From NCBI GenBank assembly GCA_039602395.1, contig JBCNJP010000006.1:48942325-49006324 (forward strand): a stretch of 64,000 nucleotides of DNA. Reading direction: 5' to 3'. This document shows, piece after piece, positions 9,910 through 20,598 of this stretch. Numbering within the stretch: the first letter of the stretch is position 1; each line of letters starts with the position of its first letter. This DNA is from Deinandra increscens subsp. villosa (Eukaryota; Streptophyta; Magnoliopsida; Asterales; Asteraceae). The position numbers were made by a program, and so were the translations under genes. Under the pieces are notes generated by a model. It saw only the letters and a program-made list of their open reading frames with translations, was not told the origin of the DNA and made no database searches.

Positions 9910-11532
9910 TGATGTGTTCGGAACTACACTAAAAATAACTATTAAAACCTAGACTAAAACCTAGACCTAGACACACCTAATTTTACCGAAACTTCTTGAA
10001 CTAAACCGAACCCTAAGGCAAGTGTACCTATCGGATTGTAGCTAAGCTAAGGCAAGACCGGGAATATCGAACCCTAGAGACACTCTATAGACAAAACTAA
10101 CCTAGGACCTAAGAATTGGAAATACTGAGAAATTGATTTGGGTTTTTGGAATTTGGAATTTGTTATCTAATTTAACTAACAACTAACTAACAAACGAAAG
10201 CAGGAAACTTAATAGAAATTCAGATGCGAAAGGGACACCACCTAAACCTAGACTCCTATTCAACACTCACAACCCAACTCGGTTCTAGCAATCCTGATGG
10301 TGGTTAGTTCACCTTTTAAGTCCTTCCTAACAGAGAATCCTATGCTCGGATAAGAGTTCACCTTTTGGGTACTTCCTACTTCAACTAAACTTAACCACCT
10401 CTGAACCTAATCTCGGGTACCTTAAGCTAGCTAGAGCTACCAATAACTAACTATGAATGACTTGGAATAGCAAACTAGAAAACTAACCTAGGGAATTTCC
10501 TTTTGGGACAATTCGATCCTAAGCAGTTAACCAATCCGACTACCCAATAGCTATCACCCTTTTAAGTCTATTTAGCTAGCAGCACACAAGATTCAAATAA
10601 CCAATTATCCACTAACCCTATGACCACAATTAAGCAATCACATTAAATTGCACGCAAAACCTACAAGTCAACTACTTTACCCAAAACGGAAGACATCCGC
10701 AAGCAAAGCAAGGATTAATTAACAACTAGAAATCTAAATCAAGCATACAAACGCATCACCACATAAAGTTAATGGAATTGAAAAGATCATCAAACATCAA
10801 TCAAATAGCTAGAAACCGAATTGAAGTCATAAACGTTAAACAATTGTCATACGGTCTAGGTGGTGGTGAATTACTTAGCCAACCACCATGATAATGTCAC
10901 AAACACATAAAAGTTCCAGAATTTGTAAACAAAACATAGTCTTGATCAAGCAATTACAAGAATTTAAAAGTAAGGAAGAACCGGGTTATTGATTTGATGA
11001 TGATATTGGCTCCCCGATTGATCTTCCTTCGATTCCAGTCCTTTCCTCCTCTGAAAATCGCCTTTAGTCGCTCTGGATTTCGTCTGCAAGTCGTGCCCCC
11101 CGAATACAAACCCTAAATTCGATTTTATATTGATCAGGCTAAGTTTCCGGAAAAACACCCTCCAAGCGTATCGCTTGGAGGTCTAAATGTTGTAGGCGAT
11201 ACGCCTAACTCCTGAATACGCCAAAATAGTCGGTCAAACCGACTTACGGCCTTCGTTGACCCCCCTGGATCCACGCGTATCGCGCGTAAGTCTCTAGGTA
11301 CTAGGCGATACGCCTAGTACTTCCTTTTCAGCACTTTTCTTGATAAATCTTGCCCGCTTCTCTCGTGGCCTCGGAATTTCACCCATTACCTACAAAAACA
11401 TATAAAAACATAAACAAAGACTCAAACACTCAAACTTAACTAAAAATAACTTAAACTAATGGAAACCGACTCAAATTGACTCAAATATATATATAAAAGA
11501 CCCCGGAAATGAGATGTGTTTGCAACACATCA
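9910..11532 (-). repeat. Athila 3' LTR
   Basis: The LTR is 1623 bp and has 9-bp terminal inverted repeats TGATGTGTT / AACACATCA. It carries four short palindromes built on CGTATCG at 11162-11320. A purine tract, GTGTGGGGATGTT on the minus strand, adjoins it at 11533-11545. Confidence 0.92.
11162..11320. other. Cluster of four CGTATCG-core hairpins in the Athila 3' LTR
   Basis: CCAAGCGTATCGCTTGG (11162-11178), TAGGCGATACGCCTA (11193-11207), ACGCGTATCGCGCGT (11273-11287), and a 23-nt perfect hairpin at 11298-11320 with 10-bp arms GTACTAGGCG / CGCCTAGTAC. All share the 9-mer GCGTATCGC or its complement with a TAT/ATA loop, while the outer arm bases differ and still pair. The other LTR repeats the set at 40436-40593, and three more lie in the internal region at 23531-23625. 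Confidence 0.8.
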
Positions 11533-12001
11533 AACATCCCCACACTGACTCTTTTTTCGTCCTCGAAAAATACTGAAATGGAATCATAACCAGGACTTTG
11601 TTCTCAAACAACTTACAATTTCATCAATTAATATTTTACATAGCTTACTTACATCCCGGTAGCAATTATCAATATTTCGATCCGACTAAACCCAACCACT
11701 GACCTTTGAGCCCCCCCCCCCAAGGTGTTTATAATTTACCGGATATATTTCAGTCATGCCTATGTGTCCCACTCTAGAAAGGTCAAGTTCAACCTAATCC
11801 CGAATCATATTCAGTCCAAGTAAAGGTTAAAAATGATTTAATTTTAGATTTTCACCCCCCTTAAATCAGATACAAAGATGTCCATAGAATGATGGAATTG
11901 AATGGTATGTGAACTTTTGAGCATTTATTCTCTAAGCTATCATATATTTTTCTTTTTTTATTTTCTTTTCCATTTTTTTTCATTTTTTTATATATAGTTG
12001 G
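11533..12001 (-). other. Athila 3' untranslated region, distal part
   Basis: This is non-coding sequence between the inner Tat insertion and the Athila 3' LTR, with a 14-C run near 11708-11721 and T-rich stretches. Its last five bases, GTTGG, are the left copy of the Tat target duplication. Confidence 0.75.
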
Positions 12002-12639
12002 TGTTTTGGTCAAAAATTCACTTGAGAATCCTGTATTCCAAACTTAGATTGTGAGGTAGAGTGCTTAACGACCAAATGAGTAAGTAATCCAAGTAAGGGT
12101 GATAACACAAGGATTTTAGCGAGGAAAACTCCAGAATCCTTTGAGTTGCCTCTAGGAATCCTGGATAAAAACCTCGGGTGCCGGCTGGAAACCGCCACCA
12201 AGTCAATGTTATTAATTATCAAACGATTTGTTACAATGGGTTGGAGGTTTGATCGATCAGAGCTAAGTGATACAATAATTCGTAGTGGGAAACTAGTGTG
12301 CGAGTGCAGTTGTGTGTTCCTACTGATCGAATCCTCGATTTATATAACAAATACAATGATAACTAACTTTCCGGGATTCCCGGGATCCTATCGTCCAACT
12401 AACTCGACCGTTAGAGGCCTCTCCGTTCACTTGGTCCACGATCTTCTTCAGCTGGAGCGTAAGTTTCGGAGGTTGTTGATGATTCCGGTAATACCTGGTC
12501 AAATAGACATGTGGCAAAATATGAAGGTTAGTTAAAATAATATGATCAGGATACCTGAATGTACGAGATTCTCAGATGACAATAGGATTCCTGAACTGTC
12601 TGAGCTTCCTGTGAGCATCCTGAAAATACACCCTCAACA
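12002..12639 (-). repeat. Inner Tat 3' LTR
   Basis: The 638-bp LTR runs, on the plus strand, from TGTTTTGGTC to CACCCTCAACA. The element's purine tract, CAAGGGGCAAT on the minus strand, adjoins at 12640-12650. It is identical to the right LTR apart from three substitutions. Confidence 0.95.
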
Positions 12640-12782
12640 ATTGCCCCTTGAATTTCAACAGCTGTGGATAAGTTTGACAGCTGTTAAAATTCAAAAAGAT
12701 TCCTTTTTTCACGGCGTCAAGACTGTAAATATGGTTACGGATGTGACCGCTTTCTCGGCGTCCAAGAGATGTGATGTTTTGC

Positions 12783-12790
12783 TTTAAATA
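12783..12790 (+). promoter_or_regulatory. TATA-like box for the antisense accessory gene
   Basis: TTTAAATA lies about 116 nt upstream of the ATG at 12906 and about 150 bp inside the LTR. The homologous gene of the outer Tat has a TATA-like box at a similar distance (42743-42750, minus), which supports a dedicated antisense promoter. Its use is inferred. Confidence 0.5.
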
Positions 12791-12905
12791 GGAGGTAACT
12801 TTCTGAGATTATCACCATCTTCTTCGCAAAAACCTCTCGAGCTTCTCCGGTATTCCAGGTCAGTTATTCTTCTTCTTCCTCGTTTTTTCTTCGCGTTTTC
12901 CGGCC

Positions 12906-14600
12906 ATGGCCAAGAAAAACACTCGATCTTCCTCTTCATTAAGCCTTCCGGTCGCCGAAGAATTCCACGATCAGGGGTATATTATCCCCTGTGAGGAGGA
13001 AAGTTGCACTTTCGACGATCGCGACATCCACGATCTGAAAAACTCTGGCATTTTTCCGCCGGAGACTGTTTTCCGACCTTACAGCTCCCTTGTCAAGTCC
13101 GATTTCGTTTCCACAACCTGGGTTTGCTTCATGTACTATCCATTCTTGCTCGGAATGACATTCCCTTTTTCGGAGCTTATCACTCAATTCTTCAAGACCA
13201 CCCGCCTTTCTTACTCTCAAACCATGCCGATGGTCTGGAGAATCTTGTATTCTCTGGACCAGTTGAACCAAACCAGGAATCTCGACATCGGGATTCCTGA
13301 GATCTGTGAAGCCTACAAGTTAAGAACCCATGGTTGTAGCCGATTCGTTCTTCAGGCTCGTACCTCTAATTCCCAGTTGATTCCCCGAGCTTCCCACAAC
13401 GATCACGATTGGAAGAAGCGGTTCTTCTTCGTCAAACGAGACTCGATTCCTGGGGGGACAGAGTTACCGTTGAAGTGGGTTGAGAAGGGTAGGAAACTGA
13501 AGTTTTGTGTTTATTCCGTTGAATTTTCTGTACATTGCTAATTTCTTTGTTGTTTTCTTTCTTGCAGCGCCCAAGTTTGAGAATCTCATCAAGAAGCAGC
13601 CTGACTTCAAGAAGCTTGAAGCCATCTACCAGATTCCGGCCAACGAGAGAGCCCTGATCCTTGAAACAACAACCAGTGAAAACATCTATTCGGCCGACCA
13701 TACTCCTGCCATGTCTGGTAAGCCTTTATAGGATTCTGACTTTTTTGATTATATGAGCTTCCCAGATACTGACAACCTGTTTCTGATTACAGCTCCCAAA
13801 TCCAGCGCCTCGTTTTCCTTGAAGGATCTTGACAGCCTCCTGAAAGTCAAGAAGGAACAGCTCGAGCACCCTACCGTCTCCAAGCCACCTGTCAGCCGGC
13901 CAAAAGCTTCGGCTTCCAAGAAGAGGAAGGCCTCAGAAACTCCAGCAGCTCCCGTGGTGTACCTGGAATCCTTTGAAGATCTTGCTCCTTCTGAGGTTAG
14001 CAATAAGATCCTCTCCATGCAGACCATGATCAACCTGGTAAGAAGCTCAAGTAATATTTGTGTTAGTTTTATACCTGTCGCTGCTACTGAATAGGATTCC
14101 TACTTGTGCAGGGTATTGAGAAGCTGAGCTTCCAAGCTATGGACATGGAGAAGAAACTCGCCGAAGCCAACGAGAAGATTCAGGCCCAAGCTGAAACTGC
14201 CAAGGGTAAGACCCTTCTCTATGAGCATAAGCTCACTGAGCAGCGTCAAGCCCTGGAAGCCAAAATGGCTGCTGATGCTGAAATCGGCCAACTCTCGGCT
14301 GCCCGGAGCGTCCTAGAATGCAAAATTCAAATGGCAGAAGAGGCTGAAGCGGCTGGCTTTCAGGTACCAGGTTGGGATGTCGCAGGCTGGAGGCTGGTCT
14401 TGGAATCGCTGGGAGGAGATGGTGATGGGGAAGGAAAGGATGGGACCGAAGGTGGCTCCTCAAAGGCGGTTCCGGATTCTCCGGTTGCCCCAACAAGGGC
14501 TTATGTGATTGAGCTGGGAGCTGGCAAGAAGCTGGAGGACGTGGTGAAGCCGGTGGAGGAGGAGAAGACAGTGGGCGATGAGGACATTGCAACGGTCTGA
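12906..14600 (+). CDS. Antisense accessory gene of the Tat element, four exons, gypsy-type transposon-domain-like
   Basis: Exons by GT-AG rules: 12906-13488, 13568-13717, 13793-14037, 14112-14600. Together they form 488 uninterrupted codons, the only intact gene in the window. The ATG has a strong plant context (GCCATGG). Exon 1 (about residues 1-194) holds the conserved core, including VWRILYSLDQLN and FFFVKRDSIPGG. I believe it belongs to the 'putative gypsy type transposon' family (Pfam Transposase_28), on memory of the family only. Exon 3 has a Lys/Arg-rich stretch (KKRKASE) that could be a nuclear signal. Exon 4 begins with an Ala/Glu/Lys-rich coiled-coil-like region and ends acidic. It lies tail to tail with pol. 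Introns are 79, 75 and 74 nt. The outer Tat carries a homologue with matching exon phases. Function is unknown, and a role in transposition or silencing control is only a guess. Confidence 0.82.
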
Positions 14601-14705
14601 GCCCACTTTTTAGGTTTTTAGGTGGTTCTTTTGGTGGTTCTTGTAGTTGAAACAATTTCTCTTTTCCTGTAATGAACAAGCAGCAAACAACAACAATGGT
14701 GGGGG

Positions 14706-14827
14706 TCCTGGTGGAGGGATCTTGTGTTTACAAGACGAAACCAGGATTCCCAAAAAACAATCTTTTGACCTTCGAGCTTCTCAAGTGGAGGGATCCTGAG
14801 GTTTTCAGGACGAAGCTTGAGAAGCTC
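14706..14827 (+). other. Two tandem copies of a two-stem structured motif
   Basis: Copy 1: outer stem TCCTGGT (14706-14712) / ACCAGGA (14740-14746) and inner stem CTTGT (14721-14725) / ACAAG (14730-14734). Copy 2: outer stem GAGCTTCTCAAG (14774-14785) / CTTGAGAAGCTC (14816-14827) and inner stem CCTGA (14795-14799) / TCAGG (14805-14809). In both, the 5' internal loop is a variant of GGAGGGAT and the 3' loop begins ACGA. The stems differ completely yet pair. They lie just past the accessory gene's stop codon, so probably in its 3' UTR. Confidence 0.6.
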
Positions 14828-15210
14828 ACAACCTTTTATGGCTATAAATAATATCAGTATCTTTTGGGCTTCTCATATTGCCTTTTGTATTGAAATTTTG
14901 ATTGGTAGAATTAGTTTGTAAAAACTTATCAAATATCTAAAAAATGACTTGCATGTTGGAAGACCATTTGAAATTCGAATAATATGTCAAGTTAGATTAA
15001 ATAGTGAAAACTGACCTTTGAATTTTACCTTAGCCAATTTTCCAATTCCAAATAATCATAACTTTTTCTACCTGAATCGGGATTCTTGTAGGAATCCTGA
15101 ACACAGTTTCCTCAGTATTTGCTTCAGTTTCTTCTAAAACCTGAAATAATTCTGAAAAGCTTCTTGGCCTCCGGCCGAAGCCGACATTTTCGAGAGCAAA
15201 CAAGTTAAAT

Positions 15211-15345
15211 AAACTGGGGATAAACCCGGGATTCTTGGGACTAAGCCAAAACTGGGGACAAGCCCGATAAACTTGGGTCTAAGCCAAAACTGGGGACAAG
15301 CCCGATAAACTTGGGTCTAAGCCAAAACTGGGGACAAGCCCATAC
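15211..15345. repeat. 38-bp tandem repeat, about 3.5 copies
   Basis: Units begin ACTGGGGACAAGCCCGATAA at 15251, 15289 and 15327, with a degenerate unit before. The period is exactly 38 bp. It lies in the spacer downstream of Tat pol. Confidence 0.85.
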
Positions 15346-15834
15346 GTATGTGACACGAAAATGCCAAAACCTTAGATAACACGTCAGTGTTATAAACCTT
15401 GAGAATCCGCCCGGCAGCCTCCAGTGACAAGATTGTCAGCCACCCCTGGAGTGGACTGGTCCGGCCACCTTTAGCGTACCGGGGGAAAACGTGCGCTACT
15501 GGCGAGGGTCGTGCGCTACTGGCGATTACCCAAACTTAGGAGAGGAGTCAGCCTCTCAAACCTTAGAAGGTATGCAGGATACCTTAAACGTAGGAGAGGT
15601 GGCCAACCTCTAACTGGGGATATACCCAAAATTCTCTAGGATTCTCAAAATCTGCAAAACACTCAATGCTTGGTGAGGGGTGGGTGTTAGCCTAGCTAAC
15701 ACCACTCCGATGCTTAAGTCAGTAACTCATCACAAAATATTAAGAATTAATTGAAATAGAATTAGTATACGTACCTTGGGATATTTAGACAGCGAGGATC
15801 CTTGGGATTCTGCCCGAGATTCTCAATGGGATTC

Positions 15835-17307
15835 TCACATAAAATACGCTTTAAGGTGGATGGCATTCCAAGCTCTTGGCAGAGGTTCTCCTTCCATATT
15901 CACTAAACGGTATGCCCCCTTACCTTCTTCAGAATCTATAAGGTAAGGGCCTTCCCATTTGGGTGCTAACTTCCCGTCAGCAGGATTGGTAGTATTCTGA
16001 AAAGCTTTCCTCAAAACCAAATCGCCTACCTGGAATCTTCTTAGTCTGGTGTTCTTGTTATAAGATTTTGCTATCCGCTGTTGGTAAGAGGCCATCTGGA
16101 TTTTGGCCATATCTCTGAGCTCCTCAACTGTTTCGAGATCCTGAAGGAGGTTCTGGTTATTTGTTTCAGGATCCTGGCAGTTGATTCTGGCTGTTGGGAG
16201 TACAATCTCTGTAGGAATTACGGCTTCTGCCCCAAACACCAATGAGAATGGTGTTTGGCCGGTAGCATTCTTGGGTGTAGTTCTGTCTGCCCAAAGAACA
16301 AATGGCAGCTCCTCGGCCCATTTACCTTTCTTGGAACCCAGCTTCCTCTTAAGGTTATTGATGATAATTTTATTACTGGATTCTGCCTGCCCATTAGCCT
16401 GAGGGTGGACAGGTGTTGAAGTGATCATCTTGATGCCCCAGCTTTCACAAAAGCTCGTAGTCCTTTTGCCTATAAACTGGGAACCATTGTCACATATAAT
16501 CTCCGCTGGAATCCCAAATCTGGTGAGGATGTTTCTTTTGATGAAGGATATCACTTCCTTTTCTCTCACTTGAACATAGGCTTCTGCTTCAATCCACTTG
16601 GAGAAATAATCTGTCATGGCAAGCATAAACACCTTTCCTCCAGGAGCCTTTGGCAGCTTACCCACAATATCCATGCCCCACTTCATGAAAGGCCGTGGGG
16701 ATACTATAGGATGCAGATGCTCAGCAGGTTGGTGAAGGATATTGCCATGCCTTTGACAAGCATCGCACTTCTGTGAGAAGCTCGCGGCATCTCTCTTCAT
16801 AGTTGGCCAATAGTACCCGAATCTGAGAACTTTAGAGAACAGCGCCCTGCCCCCGGTATGGTTTCCACAATCTCCACTATGGATGTCTTCAAGCACCTCA
16901 AGAGCTTCTGACTTCTCTAGGCACCTTAAGTAGACACCTGCAAGAGATCTTCTATATAGGATATTATCAATTATAGTGTAGGGTACTACCTTTGTACGAA
17001 AAGCTCTGGGGTTCTCGCCCTTAGGAATCTCCCCATCTTTGAGATACTTCCGGATCGGGTATGTCCAGGATTCCTGGGCATCTTCAGGATTCTCAACGTT
17101 TGCACCTGCGTTATCGCCAACAGCCTGAGCTTCCTGTTGAGCTATTGCCGGTGTCAAGACGTGAGTTATTGGAATCTTAACATCCTCAGGGATCCTGAGC
17201 GATGAAGCCAAATTTGCTAAGGCATCAGCTTCTGCATTATCTTCTCTTGGTACCTGCGAAATACTAAAATTTTCGAAAAATAGAGACAGTTTTTTTAACA
17301 ATTTCAA
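15835..17307 (-). pseudogene. Inner Tat integrase, C-terminal part of the broken polyprotein
   Basis: This 490-residue frame covers the end of RNase H and the integrase. An N-terminal HHCC zinc site is visible (HSGDCGNH ... CDACQRH, about residues 140-185). The DDE core starts at GMDIVGKLP, continues at EIICDNGSQF and shows HPQANGQAES. The C-terminus has the usual gypsy integrase tail, with GDLVLRK and GPYLI. Integrase joins the cDNA to host DNA. The frame is cut off from RNase H by a frameshift in an A run near 17291-17297. It ends with a normal stop before the spacer. Confidence 0.9.
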
Positions 17308-17810
17308 GATATTTGATCAGATTCTCCCCCCTCACTGCATAAGAGCCATTAAATTGGTTAGTTAATAAGAGAGAATCAACAAACACTTGTATAGATAGGA
17401 TTCCCATATCCCTGGCCAGCTGTAATCCAGCAATTAAAGCCTCGTACTCAGCTTCATTGTTGGTAGCCTGGAATTCACAGGATATGGATAGAGGTATTAT
17501 GTCCCCCTGTGGCGATTTCAGCAGGATTCCCAGCCCTGTTCCTCTGACATTCGAGGAGCCGTCAGTATAAAGGATCCAGTCTTCCTTGAGCTTCTCAAGT
17601 TGCTGGACTTCCTTTTCAACTTCTGGTTCAATGTCACTGCTGAAATCCGCCACAAAGTCGGCTAATGCTTGAGACTTGATCGCTGTTCTTGGTTCATATT
17701 TGATGTCATAGGCACTCAGCTTGACTGCCCACTTAGCCATCCTTCCTGACATTTCCGGCTTCCTAAGAACTGCCTTGATAGGATAGTTAGACATCACGAT
17801 TATAGCATTT
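17264..17810 (-). pseudogene. Inner Tat RNase H segment, frameshifted at both ends
   Basis: The open piece 17797 to 17264 encodes a Tat-type RNase H, with LYTDGSSN near residue 76, NNEAEYEALI near 110 and FVDSLLL near 140 carrying the acidic residues. RNase H degrades the RNA template during reverse transcription. Upstream it is out of frame with RT (shift near 17806-17812). Downstream one extra A in a homopolymer near 17291-17297 shifts it against integrase. Confidence 0.88.
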
Positions 17811-19140
17811 GTGTTTCAAAATAATGTCTAAGTTTAGTGGAAGCCATTATAAGAGATAAAATTAATTTTTCAAGGTGAGAATACCTGGACTCTGCGTCTA
17901 GCAGAGTTTTACTTACATAATATACCGGATGCTGCTGACCTTGATGGTCTTTTACCAGGACTGCACTGATTGAGCCTCTGGAAACGGCAAGATATAAATA
18001 CAGTGGCTCCCCATCTTCTGGTTTCATTAGCAACGGGGCTGCTGACAAGTAATCTTTCAGGCACCTTAGAGCTTCCTCATGCTTCTCAGTCCACTCGAAC
18101 TTCTTGTTTTTCCTCAGGATATCATAGAAATCCTTGCTTTTCTCCGAGGACCTCGAAATAAACCTGTTGAGTGCCGCGATTCTTCCTGTCAACCTCTGCA
18201 CTTCTTTGACATTTGATGGGGACTTGAGATTCAGAATTGCCTTAATCTGCTCTGGGCTTGCTTCGATTCCTCTTTCGGTGACCATATATCCTAAGAATTT
18301 TCCAGCTCGCACCCCAAAGTGGCATTTGGAGGGATTGAGCTTCATGTTATATTGATCAAGGATATCAAAGGCAGTCTGGAGATCCCTGACGTGATCTTCA
18401 GCTTTCTTGGACTTTACCACCATGTCATCTATGTAGACTTCCATCGTGTCCCCCAGTTGCTCTTTGAACATCATATTGACGAGCCTCTGGTAGGTGGCAC
18501 CTGCATTTCTTAATCCAAAGGGCATAGCAGTATAACAATATATACCTGTTGGAGTCATGAATGCTGTATGCTCTTGATCGCAAGGTTCCATCTGAATTTG
18601 TTGGAATCCTGCTGAGGCATCCATGAAAGTGAGCATCTCGTGGCCAGCCGTGGCATCCACCATTGCATCGATGTGGGGAAGTGGAAATGGGTCCTTAGGA
18701 CAGGCCTTATTCAAGTCTGTGTAATCAACACAAACTCTCCACTTTCCATTCTTCTTCTGGACCACCACCACATTTGCTAGCCACCTAGGATATTTGACTT
18801 CTCTGATCATCTTTGTTTTGAGAAGCTTGTCGACTTCCTCCTGGATGATTATATTTATCTCTGGAGCGAACTTCCTCCTTTTCTGCTGTATAGGCCTGAA
18901 AGAAGGATCTAAACCAAGTTTATGAGTAATTACATGTTTAGGGATACCTGTCATATCTTCATGCTTCCAGGCGAAAGTTGAAGTTCTGGCTTTGAGAAGT
19001 TGGAATAATTCCTGCTCAACATTTGTTGGGATGCTCGTTCCCATGAGCACCTTGATTTCAGGATTCTTAGGGTCTAGAGGTATTTCTTTGACATCAGGCT
19101 CCCTGTCCTCCTGTGCTTCAGGTGCCTTTTTCTGTAATTG
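17800..19140 (-). pseudogene. Inner Tat reverse transcriptase segment
   Basis: The open part (19050 to 17800, 416 residues, with frame continuing back to 19140) encodes a Ty3/gypsy reverse transcriptase. Visible signposts are VVQKKNGKWRVCVDYTDLN, FMDASAGFQQI, MPFGLRNAGATYQ and the catalytic YIDDMVVKS with its Asp pair. It is followed by the connection domain (KFLGYMVTERGIEASPEQI). The segment is in the same frame as gag-protease, separated only by TAG at 19141-19143. It ends in a frameshift into RNase H near 17806-17812. Confidence 0.9.
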
Positions 19141-20598
19141 CTATCCCTTCGTCACCTTAGTGGTGCTCTTCATTGAAGTAGAATAACAGTTCTTGGCTTC
19201 CTGCTGGTCACTTTCAATTCTTACGACTCCCCAGGGTGTAGGAAGCTTGATACATTGGTGATAAGTTGAAGGAACTGCCTTCATCTCGTGAATCCAAGGC
19301 CTGCCAAGAATAATATTGCAACAAGAGAGAGAATCTATAACACAAAATTTTTGCATAGAGTTTACCCCCTCTATATATACTGGCAACCTGATATCCCCAA
19401 CGGTGCTTTTAGTTTCACCGCTGAAGCCGACTAAAACCGAGGATCTTGGAACTATTTCAGTTTCTGGGATCCCCATCTTTTTGAGCACATCAAGTCGGAT
19501 TATGTTTACTGAGCTCCCGTTATCAACCAGAATCCTGCGAACAAAATGGTTAGCAATATATAAAGTAACCACAAGACTATCATGGTGAGGATCCTGAACA
19601 TGAGAACGGTCACTCTCATCAAAGGATATGAGTTTGTCTTGAGTCAGGGTGGATGTCCGGACAGGTCTGTCACCCTGTTCAGATTTGGATTCCTTGGCAT
19701 GCTTCTTAGCTGAGGAATATGAAGTTCCACAGATGTCCGAGCCTCCTGAGATGAAGTTGATAATCTGGGCATCCTGTGGTGGAGAAGCTGCTCTCTGGGG
19801 CACCTTGTCGGCTTCTTGGGTCTTGACCTTCTTTTTGCCTAACAACTCCTTAAGATGCCCCTTGCTGAGTAGATAACTGATTTCCTTTCGGAGTGCTATA
19901 CATTCGTCCGTCAGGTGGCCAAAATCTTCATGGAAGGCACACCACTTGGTCTTGTCCTTCCAGGATCCTTGTTTAGTATCCTTCCTGGGCCATCTTGCTT
20001 TTTCACCTAGATCCTGCATAGCACACATCAAACCACCAATGTCAACGGAAAAACAGTATTCAGATACCTTAGGATATTCCTCATCGTCATCGTCCTGGTC
20101 AACGGCGTTGACTTTGTGATTTTCCGGTTTGGAATATGGACGAGATCTATACGGCTTCCCGGGGGATTCCGCCTTTTTGCTGTTGGGATCGTATTTAGGA
20201 ACCTCCAGTCTTTGGTGGATCCTCTTGTCATCTTCCAAACGAATAAATCTCAGAGCTCTACTGCGTACTTCATCAAGATTCCTGCAAGGAGCCATAACAA
20301 GGTCATCGTAAAAACGGGAATCTTTGGAGAGCCCCATTTTGAAGGCTTCCACGGCTGCTGCCATATCCAGATTAGGAATCTCAAGAGATTCTCGTCCGAA
20401 TCTGGCAATATAGTCTCTGAGAGGCTCATCTGGCTTCTGAATTATTCGGTATAGGTCTCCTGTAAGCTTCTCAAAGGTCCTGCTGCAAGAAAATTGATTG
20501 TTAAACAAGTTAACTAAATGAGAAAATGACGTAATAGTGTTAGGAGGCATGCTCAGTAGCCATTTCATGGCTGGCCCTGTTAGGGTTGATCCGAAGCC
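19141..20598 (-). pseudogene. Inner Tat gag C-terminal half and protease
   Basis: This frame contains the Tat-type retrotransposon gag capsid domain (around KWLLSMPPNTITSFSHLVNLF near its start), then a basic linker. A zinc-knuckle-like CAFHEDFGHLTDEC follows near residue 212. The retropepsin-like aspartic protease has the active-site motif LVDNGSSVNII (about residue 350) and ILGRPWIHEM. The usual DTG/DSG is DNG here, as is common in Tat elements. It is separated from the gag N-terminus by TAA at 20599-20601 and from RT by TAG at 19141-19143. Confidence 0.88.

Larger units (their letters stand above)
14601..15834. other. Spacer between accessory gene and integrase
   Basis: This is non-coding sequence between two convergent genes. 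It contains twin stem-loop motifs (14706-14827), a 38-bp tandem repeat (about 15211-15345), and a doubled GTGCGCTACTGGCGA at 15493 and 15513 (period 20). No other gene is seen. Confidence 0.7.

Noticed and set aside
14706..14746. CGAAAC next to stems suggested a hammerhead ribozyme
   Set aside because: The CTGANGA core and a stem I are missing. It is better described as a two-stem internal-loop motif.
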